Source: Paracyclopina nana
Taxonomy: Eukaryota; Arthropoda; Copepoda; Cyclopoida; Cyclopettidae
DNA length: 64,000 nucleotides
Reading direction: 5' to 3'
NCBI GenBank assembly: GCA_019096065.1
Contig: JAGUCH010000002.1
Span: 16,380,501 to 16,444,500 of the forward strand
Part shown: one piece after another, positions 1 through 8,487 of the stretch
How the letters are laid out: every line of letters starts with the position of its first letter
Position numbering within the stretch: the stretch's first letter is position 1
Program-made: the position numbers and the translations under genes
Notes under the pieces: model-generated
What the model saw: the letters and a program-made list of their open reading frames with translations, nothing else
Told to the model about the DNA's origin: nothing
The model's database searches: none

Positions 1-117
1 GTTCAAGCCATTCTCGGGATGTGGTATAGGAGAGTAGTAATAAGTTGAATACCTATTCAGTAATAAGGGGAATTCTGTGAAAAGTGAAATAGTGTCAAAA
101 TAGTCCTTTAATAATGA

Positions 118-505
118 AGTTTCCATGGCTCAGTGGTTAGAGCAATAGTATTTTACTTGCTGCTTTTTGGGACTGAGAAGGTAAGTAAAAATTGCCCTAG
201 GTGAGTAAATGAAACCAAGCCGAATCTTGAACCGAGCGAAGCGAGGGGAATAGTGAGGCGAGGTTTTATCTTACTCACCGAGGGCATTATTTACGTTACC
301 TTCGAAGTCCCGAGAAGCAGCAAGTCAAATTTTATTAACTGTTACCGATTTTCCGAGCGAAATGAACTTGCCGGAATGCCATGTTGTGACGTCACGGGGT
401 TTGCAAAAAGCTGACACGATCGGCAAAGTGAATTTACTCGCGAGTAAAACCGGTTACAGTTAGTAAATTGTTATTCAAACTATATGAGGTTCGAATCTAA
501 CAAGC
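118..505 (+). repeat. tRNA-like segment split by a palindromic insertion
   Basis: A box-A-like stretch (GGCTCAGTGGTTAGAGC, near 127-143) is followed only at about 487-499 by the matching box-B-like GAGGTTCGAATCT. In sibling copies at 3314 and 4155 the two boxes are about 35 bases apart. The extra DNA begins near 150 and contains two inverted repeats. In the first, the arm at about 150-210 is mirrored at about 280-335 (ACTTGCTGCTTnnnGGGACT on each side). In the second, arms around 340-355 and 455-475 share a TAACTGTTACCG-like end. The simplest reading is insertion of fold-back elements into a tRNA-derived repeat. Boxes and arms are seen directly; insertion is inferred. Confidence 0.5.
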
Positions 506-1169
506 TAGCTTCATAGACAGCAGCATCATAACAAAGACACTCCATCTACCGAGTTTTTTGAAGAAACACTTGTGAGCCGAGTTCAAAATCACATTTTGTA
601 TGCATTAGTCGAGCCACTTTATTTAGGGCAAATAGCTATAGTAAATGGTTACTTTGTTTTTACAAATGCATAGCTTCAGGACTCTAACGTCTTGATGTTT
701 TAAGTTTTTTGGGTACAATAGATTTAAAACCATTTTATTTTACCGTCATAAAGTAATCCTTCACAAAAATTGATAACTCTTATGTGCTTGGGTCTTTATT
801 TCGAACTACTTTACGAGTCGCAAAAACGCGCTAACTCAGTTTTTTGGCTCGAGCAGTGTCAGCTGAAAATCACAAATGTTGCCCATAAAGGCCGCTGGGA
901 TCGCCCTACATCAATGTTATTGTTATGATACTTATGTGAATAGGAATTTGTATTTGTTCTTTAGAATAGGAGCATAATAGTTATTACTATTAGCTGAGAC
1001 GGCTGAGCAGTACATAAGTTGCGACCATATATTTTCCATGAGTTTTTTACTCTTGCTCAATTTAGAGGAGGATAATGAACATTATGCATCTGCAAGTGGA
1101 TAATGGTCATTATACCTTACTTGATCCTTGCGCCATCTATTTCATTTGAATATGATAGAAAAAAGGAAG

Positions 1170-1236
1170 GATCTAGCAAGATTTGAACTCGGGGCACCTG
1201 GTTGGCGTGCCGACGCTCTACCTCTGAGCCAACGAA
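1170..1236 (-). repeat. tRNA-like module (degenerate, SINE-head type)
   Basis: Read on the minus strand, GGCTCAGAGGTAGAGC gives a 4-bp D-stem (GCTC/GAGC) and GAGTTCAAATCTT resembles a box B. A proper anticodon stem and a closing acceptor stem are not evident, so this is unlikely to be a functional tRNA gene. Confidence 0.4.
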
Positions 1237-1596
1237 TTGCTTCATGTAACGTTAGTTAAGAGCCGGGTCTAAAGCGCTGGATGTACGTAGTCCGCTCGCT
1301 GCTCGAGGCAGTGAGTGACGTCACTGACTAACACATACATGCAGGTCTTTAGCCGGGTCAAATACAAATAGCAACTGGCGAGCGCTGCATACATGGCCGT
1401 ACCGGCCGGCCAGGCGCAGTTGCAAGACGCACGGCAATAAGCGCATGTTGCAGGCTAGACCGCTGGGTCAACTTTGATGAGCTCATGCATCTGCAATAAA
1501 GCGAGTCGCAAAATCTAAGGCATTTTTTGCAAAAAAATTGAGCCAAAATCTTTCCTAAATTCAGTTTTAGCCAATGCTTGAAATGTTGGGGTTAGC

Positions 1597-1757
1597 TAAT
1601 TGTAATAGGATTATACACCTCTAGGCTGTCGGATAACACTCATTATTTTTTAGTGTCTCGTGCCAATCACTCGTTCGCTCCGCTCACTCGTGATCTGTCA
1701 CTTGACACTAAAAAATAATTCGTGTTATCCTCCAGCCTAGAGGTGTATAATCCTATA
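1597..1757. repeat. Long palindrome (fold-back element)
   Basis: The left arm, TAGGATTATACACCTCTAGG followed by CTG, GGATAACAC and TTTTTTAGTGTC, is mirrored by the right arm ending CCTAGAGGTGTATAATCCTA. The centre carries CTCGTTCGCTCCGCTCACTC. The arms are roughly 65-70 bp, nearly perfect, with a short spacer. Similar GCTCCGCTCACTCG centres occur in other palindromes of this region, which marks them as one family. Confidence 0.7.
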
Positions 1758-1935
1758 TTACTATTAGCTGAGACGGCTGAGCAGTACATAAGCTCCGACC
1801 ATATAATTTCCATGATTTTTCATTGTTGTTTGATGTAGAGGAGGATAATGAACATTATGCATCTACACGTAGATAATGATCATTATGCCTCACGTGATCT
1901 TTGCGCCATCTATCTTATTTAAATATCATAGATAA

Positions 1936-2010
1936 AAAGGAAGGTGGCAGCAAGAATCGAACTGTGGTCACCCAGGTAGCGCGCCGACGCTCTACCCCTA
2001 AGCCATCAAT
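1936..2010 (-). repeat. tRNA-like module (degenerate), second tandem unit
   Basis: The minus strand reads GGCTTAGGGGTAGAGCGTCG and later CACAGTTCGATTCTTGC, giving a D-stem/box A and a good box B. It is collinear with the module at 1170-1236. No convincing seven-base anticodon loop with T33 is seen, so it is a tRNA-derived repeat rather than a confident tRNA gene. Confidence 0.4.
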
Positions 2011-2634
2011 TTGATATGAAAATTGATTAGGAGCAAGCGCTTAAAAACATGTCACAGTGCAGTGCAGTGGGTTTATTTGCCGATTTCAACCGCACGGAAA
2101 AAAGTCGTGAAATCAACGTAGCACCCTTTTCTTAATGGCGGTAAGCTAAAAATATTCCATCCTGGCACCCGGGACGCCAAAATCAACTTTTGGCTAAAAA
2201 TTCCTGTTTCATTCACCAAATTTGAATCTTTATCGGTCAGTAAACATTAATTTGTGCTCTTTAGATAGCCAAGAAGTCATACAAATAAGAAACTGAAAAT
2301 GAGTGCTAAAATCGGAAATCTGCGATTTTACGTAATTTCTCGTGCGCGTAAAATCGGCTTTTTGATCCGCAGTGCATGGCCAAACGAGCCGGCGCGGCAT
2401 GGCTGCTAGACGCAACGGCAACATGTTGAAGGCTAGACTGCTCGGTCAGCTTCGATGAGCTCACGCTCGTTGTGTGCAGCAGCTACTAGCTAGCGCGGCC
2501 GGTGCAAGCTAGACCGCTGGGTCAACTTAGATGAGCTGTCTGCAATAAAGCGAACCCTAAAATTTAAGGCATATCTTGCAAAAAAAATGAGCAAGAAAAG
2601 CACTTCTTAATTGACTTTCAGGTATTGCTTGAAA

Positions 2635-2885
2635 TGTTGGGGGTAGCTAATAGTAATAGGATTATACACCTCTAGGCTGTCGGATAACACTCATTATTTT
2701 TTAGTGTCGCGTGACAATGTTGGGGGTAGCTAATAGTAATAGGATTATACACCTCTAGGCTGTCGGATAACACTCATTATTTTTTAGTGTCGCGTGACAA
2801 TCACTCGTTCGCTCCGCTCACTCGTGATCTGTCACTAAAAAATAATTCGTGTTATCCTCCAGCCTAGAGGTGTATAATCCTATAT
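2635..2885. repeat. Second long palindrome with an internal 83-bp tandem duplication
   Basis: This is the same palindrome family as 1597-1757. The left arm, including the preceding TGTTGGGGGTAGCTAATAG, is present twice head to tail (first from about 2635, second from about 2718, period 83). The single right arm ends near 2885 with CCTAGAGGTGTATAATCCTA. The centre again reads CTCGTTCGCTCCGCTCACTC. Confidence 0.65.
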
Positions 2886-3170
2886 TTATTTCGAGCTGGG
2901 GCACGTAAAGTAGGGTCATTAAATAGCTGAGCGAGGATTTTAAAATCCGAGGTCAGCTATTTAATGACCCAATTTTACGTGCCCTAGCTCAAAATATACA
3001 ATTTTATATTCTGTAATACGATTTTTGAGTGTTTTAATGAAGTTACCAGGCTGGCCCGTGCCCTTGAAAATGCTGCTCGGTTTTTTTGGTTGCTTCACTG
3101 GCTCTCAAATGCTACCATCCTGTGGTTTGGGAGCAATAAATTAGAGTTTTAAAATTAATTTTTGCAATTG

Positions 3171-3242
3171 TGCTCCTATGGCACAATGATTAGAGCACTG
3201 GGCTCTTAATTCAGCAGTCTAGGGTTCAAACCCCAGTCATTA
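3171..3242 (+). repeat. tRNA-like module, unit 1 first copy
   Basis: TGGCACAATGATTAGAGCAC resembles a box A, followed by CTCTTAAT at the anticodon-loop position and GGGTTCAAACCCC as box B and T-arm. The D-stem and acceptor stems do not pair well. A tRNA-derived repeat is more likely than a tRNA-Lys gene. Confidence 0.4.
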
Positions 3243-3313
3243 CTTAACTTTTTTAATTCTTTATCTGTCTTAAGTTATGGTAAAGTCCTGTACATAGCAT
3301 GCCATTTTCATGA

Positions 3314-3388
3314 TGTTTCCATAGCTCAGTGGTTAGAGTATTGGAATGTCGATCCAACTTTCTGAGGATCGAATCTTGGATGATGCTC
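3314..3388 (+). repeat. tRNA-like module, unit 1 second copy
   Basis: ATAGCTCAGTGGTTAGAG provides the D-arm and box A. TTGGA-ATGTCGA-TCCAA makes a perfect 5-bp stem with a 7-base loop (T33, GTC at the anticodon position). GAGGATCGAATCTT is a damaged box B. The acceptor stem is not convincing, so it could be a decayed tRNA or a SINE head. Confidence 0.4.
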
Positions 3389-4010
3389 TCTTTTCCAACT
3401 TCTTTGGAATTTGGATTAGTTCCATGAAATATGAGGGCATTAAATTACTTTAAATCCCTAAAAGTTGATTCCAGGGCCGTTAAGTATTTTATATCCCGGC
3501 CCAAATTGCTTAGAAAAAACTGTGATATAAAAGAGCTGAGTCGGATCGGTAAACTGAATTATAACGCGAGGAAATCGTATTACAGTATATAAAATTACTT
3601 AACATCCCTCAAATTTGATTCCAGGGCCATTAATAGTTATTTATTTCGAGCTGGGGCACGTAAAGTAGGGTCATTAAATAGCTGAGCGAGGATTTTAAAA
3701 TGGGAAAACTCGAGTACAGCTTTACTAGCCCGAGCCTGCGAGGGCTGTAATTGTACGAGTGTTTTTCCATTTTAAAATCCGAGGTCAGCTATTTAATGAC
3801 CCTACTTTACGTGCCACAGCTCGGAATATACAATTTTATATTCTGTAATACGATTTTTGAGTGTTTTAATGAAGTTACCGGGCTGCCCCGTGCCCTAGAA
3901 AATACTGCTTGGTTTTTAGTTGCTATGTGAATATCACTGGCTCTCATTAGCTAGCATCCAGTATTTTGGGAGCAATTAAATAGACTTTTAAAATCCATTT
4001 CTTCAGATGT

Positions 4011-4082
4011 GTGCCTATGGCACAATGGTTAGAGTGCTAGGCTCTTGATTCAGGAGTCAAGGGTTCAAACCCCACTCACTCC
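4011..4082 (+). repeat. tRNA-like module, unit 2 first copy
   Basis: GGCACAATGGTTAGAGTGC forms a clean D-stem (GCAC/GTGC), with GGGTTCAAACCCC downstream as the T-arm. The anticodon stem only closes with an oversized nine-base loop. It is the paralogue of the module at 3171. Confidence 0.4.
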
Positions 4083-4154
4083 TTAACTTATTTTTTTTCT
4101 TTATCTGGCTTAAATTATGGTTAAAGTCCTATACATAGCATGCAATTTTCATCA

Positions 4155-4229
4155 TGTTTCCATAGCTCAGTGGTTAGAGCTTTGGGAAGCTAATCCAACT
4201 GTCTGAGGTTCGAATCTTGGATGATCCTC
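4155..4229 (+). repeat. tRNA-like module, unit 2 second copy
   Basis: ATAGCTCAGTGGTTAGAGC gives a perfect D-stem (GCTC/GAGC). TTGGG-AAGCTAA-TCCAA closes a 7-base loop but lacks T33. GAGGTTCGAATCTT is a good box B. It is the paralogue of the module at 3314. Confidence 0.45.
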
Positions 4230-4576
4230 TCTTTTTCCAACTTCTTTGGAATTTGGATTACTTCCATGGAATATGAGGGCATTAAATTACTTAAAATCCC
4301 TCAAATTTGATTCAAGGGCTGTTGAGTATTTAATATCCCCCAAATTGCTTAGAAAGAACTGTGATATAAAAGAGCTGAGTCGGATCGGTAAACTGAATTA
4401 TAACACGAGGAAATCGTATTACAGTCTATAAAATGCTTAAAAACAACTGTGATATAAAAGAGCTGAATCTGAAAAAAATATATTTTGGCCGAAAAAGCAT
4501 AAGAGATATTGAGAAATTAAAAAATGATAATTTTCATTTTTATTTAATCGCGATGCCTTTTATTTTTGATTAGTTT

Positions 4577-4686
4577 TATGCCCTGTTCATGTATTAAGAA
4601 TGGTCATAAGACACTTTTTCTCCTTTCCTTGAGGTGTTATTCGTGCATTTTCCTGAGGAGTTTGGGGCGTACATGAACAGGACATT
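4577..4686. mobile_element. Short MITE, family B (TGCCCTGTTCATGTA ends)
   Basis: Begins TATGCCCTGTTCATGTATTA and ends GTACATGAACAGGACATTA, an imperfect terminal inverted repeat. The interior shares CTCCTTTCCTTGAGGTGTT with the element at 62135-62550. This copy is only about 110 bp, so it is an internally deleted member. It lies about 70 bp past the last recognised GXYLT exon, in what is probably intron sequence. Confidence 0.6.
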
Positions 4687-4754
4687 AAAATTCTCGATAA
4701 TTATTTTTGAAGTGCACGCTCATAATAAGGTATTTAATTTAGAAGTTAGCTTAC

Positions 4755-5405
4755 AGATCTTGGTTTTCCAAGGTGAGGCCAAATGACTTTTGAGGGCTTG
4801 ATTTGAACTTGTCCCATAGGTGAACTGGGTCATCCAAAAAGATGACATCAGTGTCAACGTACAAAACATGTCCGTACTCTGGCAGTATTTGGGGAAAAAA
4901 CAGTCTTTGCGTTGCACAAGGTGCAAACTCTGTCTTTATACCATCCTGCTCCTAAAAAGAGTTGATCACAATAATCTGTCACAACATTATTACAACATTT
5001 TCTTACTTTTGTGAGGGGTGGGTACAGAGGTGGTCGAATGTCCCACGTGAATTGTGCTTGGCCAGTCCACGATGTGAGTACTTTTTCCATTTCTCTGCCA
5101 AAGTTATCGGTGAAAATGAGGAACTTGAGGCGTTTGGTCTGACTGAAAATCACAGCAGATTTGAGCATGGTTGACAGTTCTTCCACTCTTGCAGGGTCTT
5201 GTCCACAAGCGACTGCAGCTATCACTATTTCCTCATCATTGAATGGGATTGCAGCTTGATTGACAAATACACTGATGTTTTGTAGTCTCTGATGTATTCT
5301 TTGCATCGCCTTTGAAGGATCTTGTATGTAGAGAAGTAACTGCCTGCACATAACAAGTATGAGGGGCAGATAGACGTATTTCTTCCACCCCATCTTGGCA
5401 TACAT
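4755..5405 (-). CDS. GXYLT: Glucoside xylosyltransferase (GXYLT1/2-like), 3' part absent
   Basis: Type II Golgi/ER glycosyltransferases of this family add xylose to O-glucose on EGF repeats such as those of Notch. Exon 1 is 5405-5007 and starts MYAKMGWKKYVYLPLILVMC, with a signal anchor at about residues 9-22. Exon 2 is 4951-4755, after a 55-bp GTAAGA...TTTTAG intron, phase 0. It contains the conserved VACG...TMLKSAVIFS stretch (exon 1) and APCATQRLFFP followed by LYVDTDVIFLDDP (exon 2), which holds the DxD metal-binding motif of GT8-fold enzymes. Exon 2 ends at a good donor (CT|GTAAGC), but I find no downstream exon in the next 4.7 kb, which is filled with repeats. The acceptor-binding half is therefore off the window or lost. 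Identification is from remembered human GXYLT1; GXYLT1 and GXYLT2 cannot be told apart here. Confidence 0.8.
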
Positions 5406-5863
5406 ATGGTAGAATCAGCTGCATGAAGCATCCAGGTAATAATGCATGGCTTGGAAGTCCTCACTGCTTCACTGGCACTGCATTGGTATGCATGACAAAC
5501 GCTTCGTAAGATGATGGCAAAATGTGCACCATTGAAAATTATCTGCTTAATATATTTCAGTATTTGCTCGGAATTGACCATATCTAAGCTAATTAATGAA
5601 TTTGGTTGTTTTACTGACATTTATTAATGCGAGCTAAAATCAAGGCGAAAAGCTAATTGTGTTGTTCCAGGACGATTTTCTCTTGATAAAAGTACCATTT
5701 TTCGGAGTTAACAAGCTTAACAAAAAGTTTGTTTTTGGTTTGGCGCTTTATGTAACGCTTTTGGCTACTTCTGGTTACCATGGTTGTTTGCGTCTGGTTG
5801 CTCTGAAAGAAAAAAGTAAACAACAACAATAAAAGAATTTTTTCCGTCAAATGAAGTGGAGTC
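5406..5863. promoter_or_regulatory. Divergent promoter region, GXYLT-like / INTS15
   Basis: 458 bp separate the two start codons on opposite strands. There is no obvious TATA box on either side and no long frame of its own. It presumably holds both promoters and 5' untranslated sequences; this is inferred from gene arrangement only. Confidence 0.4.
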
Positions 5864-7110
5864 ATGTCTGGCTCGCTTGAGAATCGTTCAAGTTTGAGGA
5901 AATTAGAGTTTCCCAACTGCACAATTGAAGCCCTTAAGCGGTTGCACGCCACATGTGTGACAGTGAGTCCCAAACTGCCCAAAAGCTCGATCTCAGAGCT
6001 GGCCTCGCCATCAACCTTGCTAGTTTTGTCTCCAAAAGAAACCGAGCTGGTTCTTGACATTGTCGACGAATTTGTCTTTTTCACCAAATCAAAGTCGAAA
6101 AAGTTGGCCACCTCCATGCAAGAATTGCAGCTTTTGCAGATAATCATAGATTTCTATCAGGTAAACATTTTTGTAGTGAAATTGCATTGAGCGCCAAAAT
6201 TGTGGAATATCAATTTCAGGAGACTCTTAGTGATGTTTCTGATTCACTTGTACTGGACGAAGTCACCGGACCTATGCTGCTTTTGACCAACTATTTGTTC
6301 ATGGATTCCAACCCGAAAGAGGACAAACGGTCTCATTCCCTAGCCCGATTCACAGCTTTAGCTTTGGGCCTCAAAAACAGGCCTGCTCTCCATTGCATTG
6401 GATTGTGGCTTCAGCAGCATCAGAACTCGAATGCATTAGCTTTGCGATTGGCATCAAACGTCCAGAGTGATTTCGTGTCGCTCAGCACAGATGCCAAGGG
6501 TGGCATGGATAATTTCCCTAATATTTCGGCTGTGTTTGCAGCCAGCTTCATGACAGCCTTCACTGAACTACAGCAAACTTCTGGTGACAAAAAAGATCAA
6601 GCTAATGAAGGCTTTTGTCTCAAAATCACTCTTGCAGATAATTGGCCTCAGTTGCAAATCGTGGAGATCCTCACTCAGTGGATGGAGTCAAGAATTGAAC
6701 TGATGTCAATTTCAGGCTCGGGCCTTTTTCTTGGATTGGCCCGTTGGACGATTCTTCATCCTTTAGTTGTTGCCAAGGCAAAAGATCCTCACGAAGACGC
6801 CATTTATGCTCAGATGCATTTGTTTTTATTGGAATCTTTGGCAGACTCGAAAAGCCCGAAGCTTAGTGTGCCTAGCAAGGCTTTGATTCTGCTCATTGGA
6901 AAGGTGGAGGCAATGTTAAAGAATCACGACCTTCAGTGTGACTTGGGGAGTAGGAAAGAATTAGCCTTGGATAGACTTGGCCAAATCCTGCATTGTTTGT
7001 CTTCGACAAATTGCATTCAAGGCAAAGTAACCGAAATTTGCAGTTCTGTGCGTAAGCTTGGGGCTCAAAACAGACTGATGGATATGTACACTGCAAGGTA
7101 TGGTAAATAA
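5864..7110 (+). CDS. INTS15: Integrator complex subunit 15 (C7orf26 homologue)
   Basis: INTS15 belongs to the arm/tail module of the nuclear Integrator complex, which processes snRNAs and terminates RNA polymerase II transcripts. Exon 1 is 5864-6160 and exon 2 is 6220-7110, with a 59-bp intron (GTAAAC...TTTCAG, phase 0); the spliced product is 395 residues against about 449 in human. Diagnostic matches to the remembered human protein are EEFVF...SLQELQLLEI (here DEFVFF...SMQELQLLQI, about residues 68-93), the ALHCIGLWLQQ helix, GLARW, YAQMHLFLLESL and ELALDRLGQIL near the C-terminus. The Pro/His-rich tail of the vertebrate protein is missing. An AATAAA overlaps the stop codon (7106-7111). Confidence 0.87.
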
Positions 7111-7354
7111 AATTTTGCCACATAATCTGCCTTTTTGATAATTGTCAAACAATAAGTCTTTTAAATAGTTACCTTATTTTTGGGACTAAAAAAGAGGGAA
7201 TTCAGTCGTTGCTCCAGTTTTGTGAAATTTATTGACAGCAATTTTTTTTCTTAAAAATTACAAGGAGGTCCGGATTGGTTTAGTTGTATTAGTATGGGAA
7301 TAATTCAGCAAGTAGAGGATATGCACAAATAAAGAAATTAAAAAGTGATCTTGT

Positions 7355-7879
7355 TTAGTAGGAAGAAAGAATGAAAGTTTCTTTCAACACTTTATAAAGT
7401 GCGAAGTTGGCTCCATCAAAAGTTCCAATCTTCTTTTTATTTTCGCAAAGTGTCTCAAGGATGACGCTATCTCTGCAGTAGTTGGGACAACAACGCTTTG
7501 CGTCATCAACGAAAGATCCAGCAATTAGGTACAGGCACACATCGAAGTCATCTTGGGTTGTTCCTCTTGGCGCTGTCACCACATTGCTAGTCGAGGAAAA
7601 TTCAAGCCTGCCACAGACTGAGTCAGTTGCCCTTCGAGTCCTCCTTACAAACCTTCAAGGAATTGTCATGCGTTAAAAATACAGCTCAATTTCTCTGATT
7701 GATTTACCCGATGTGAGAAGACATTTCTTCCAAGTTGACATTTTTGGCAATTGAGCTAAAGTCAAAAACATCAGCCATTGCATTTGATGCCAAGGCAAGG
7801 CAGAAAATGGAGAGGATCATGGCCTGAAATGCAAATGTATTTTAGCAATGGTATGAGTTTCATTGCTTCTTACCTTCAT
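7355..7879 (-). CDS. Small secreted six-cysteine protein, unrecognised
   Basis: Three exons: 7879-7874 (only Met-Lys), 7823-7708 and 7652-7355, with introns of 50 and 55 bp, giving 139 residues. Residues 1-19 (MKAMILSIFCLALASNAMA) form a clear signal peptide. The rest has six cysteines (54, 80, 95, 96, 100, 110), a basic RRTRR run at 44-48 and a KR at 93-94 immediately before CCPNYC. The CC-x3-C-x9-C half recalls insulin-type A chains, but the first two cysteines are 26 apart rather than 12, so I do not assign it to that family. A TATA box lies upstream. It is convergent with INTS15. A two-residue first exon is unusual, but both splice sites are good (AAG|GTAAGA; TTTCAG|GCC). Confidence 0.7.
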
Positions 7880-7928
7880 CTTTGATGTCTAAAATCAAAA
7901 TGTGTTGCGTGGTTGCAAGTAAGCCTAG

Positions 7929-7936
7929 CTTTTATA
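7929..7936 (-). promoter_or_regulatory. TATA box of the six-cysteine secreted gene
   Basis: TATAAAAG on the minus strand, about 50 bp before the start codon, allowing a transcription start near 7900 and a short leader. The position and perfect consensus support a strong tissue-type promoter. Confidence 0.6.
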
Positions 7937-8487
7937 CTGTTTGTTAATATGATGTTTTTTTTTTGAAAAACAAGATAAATCTATTGTTACCGTAAAATTT
8001 GAAATTTGACATTCTCCAGAGTATTGTCACTAATGACTTCTTAAGCTCCCCAATTATGAAGGTCAGGATTTTTTGTTACTTTTCTGTATACAGCTAATTT
8101 AAATGCTTTGTTGATAAAGTGCTCGAATCAACTTTTGCACGGTAATGCAAACTTTATAAGAAAACTTTTTCCTACTACCGAGAGGAAAATATCGAAAAAA
8201 AATAAAGATACAATTGATCACAAATCTAAGGCCCAACGTTTTCCTATTTTTATTTGCAAAATAGGAAAGAAAATATTTGGTACGAGAGAATTTTAAGCAC
8301 TAAAGCAATTTTTATGGCATAAAAATGGAGAATAGGAATAGTTTTTGAACTTACGAGTCTTGGATAAGTTTGTGCGTTCTTTATTAATTTATGCATTTAT
8401 CGTAGAACTGCATTCAAATTTCTGCATGGTTGAAAGAGGCACAAAATGGTGCAAGAATTTCGGAGAAGTAATTAAAAGCTCAGAGCG

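Larger units (their letters stand above)
975..2885. repeat. Tandem duplication, two diverged units with tRNA-like and palindrome modules
   Basis: The segment starting near 975 (ACTATTAGCTGAGACGGCTG...) recurs from about 1760 in the same order: the GAGGAGGATAATGAACATTATG block, a minus-strand tRNA-like module, a GC-richer block with CGGCAA/GTTGnAGGCTAGAC, an AATAAAGCGA block, and a terminal palindrome. The second unit is longer because it carries extra sequence around 2040-2360 and a further 83-bp duplication at its end. No open frame of convincing length lies here. Confidence 0.6.
2888..4440. repeat. Tandem duplication of a roughly 750-800 bp unit
   Basis: Both units begin with TATTTCGAGCTGGGGCACGT (2886 and about 3640). 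Each then has a palindrome built from GTAAAGTAGGGTCATTAAAT and its mirror, a block starting TTCTGTAATACGATTTTTGA, a first tRNA-like module, a second tRNA-like module, and a tail with CGAGGAAATCGTATTACAGT. The second unit's palindrome is enlarged in its centre by extra inverted sequence (about 3701-3770). The small open frame at 4246-4431 is part of the tail and also exists, disrupted, in the first unit; I do not call it a gene. Confidence 0.65.

Noticed and set aside
3171-4229. Functional tRNA genes (Lys-, Asp- or Ser-like)
   Set aside because: Box A and B are good, but acceptor and anticodon stems are imperfect and the copies sit in repeats; kept as tRNA-derived repeats only.
7355-7879. Confident insulin-like peptide call
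   Set aside because: Spacing between the first two cysteines and within the A-chain-like part does not match the family, and no B-chain helix motif is present.
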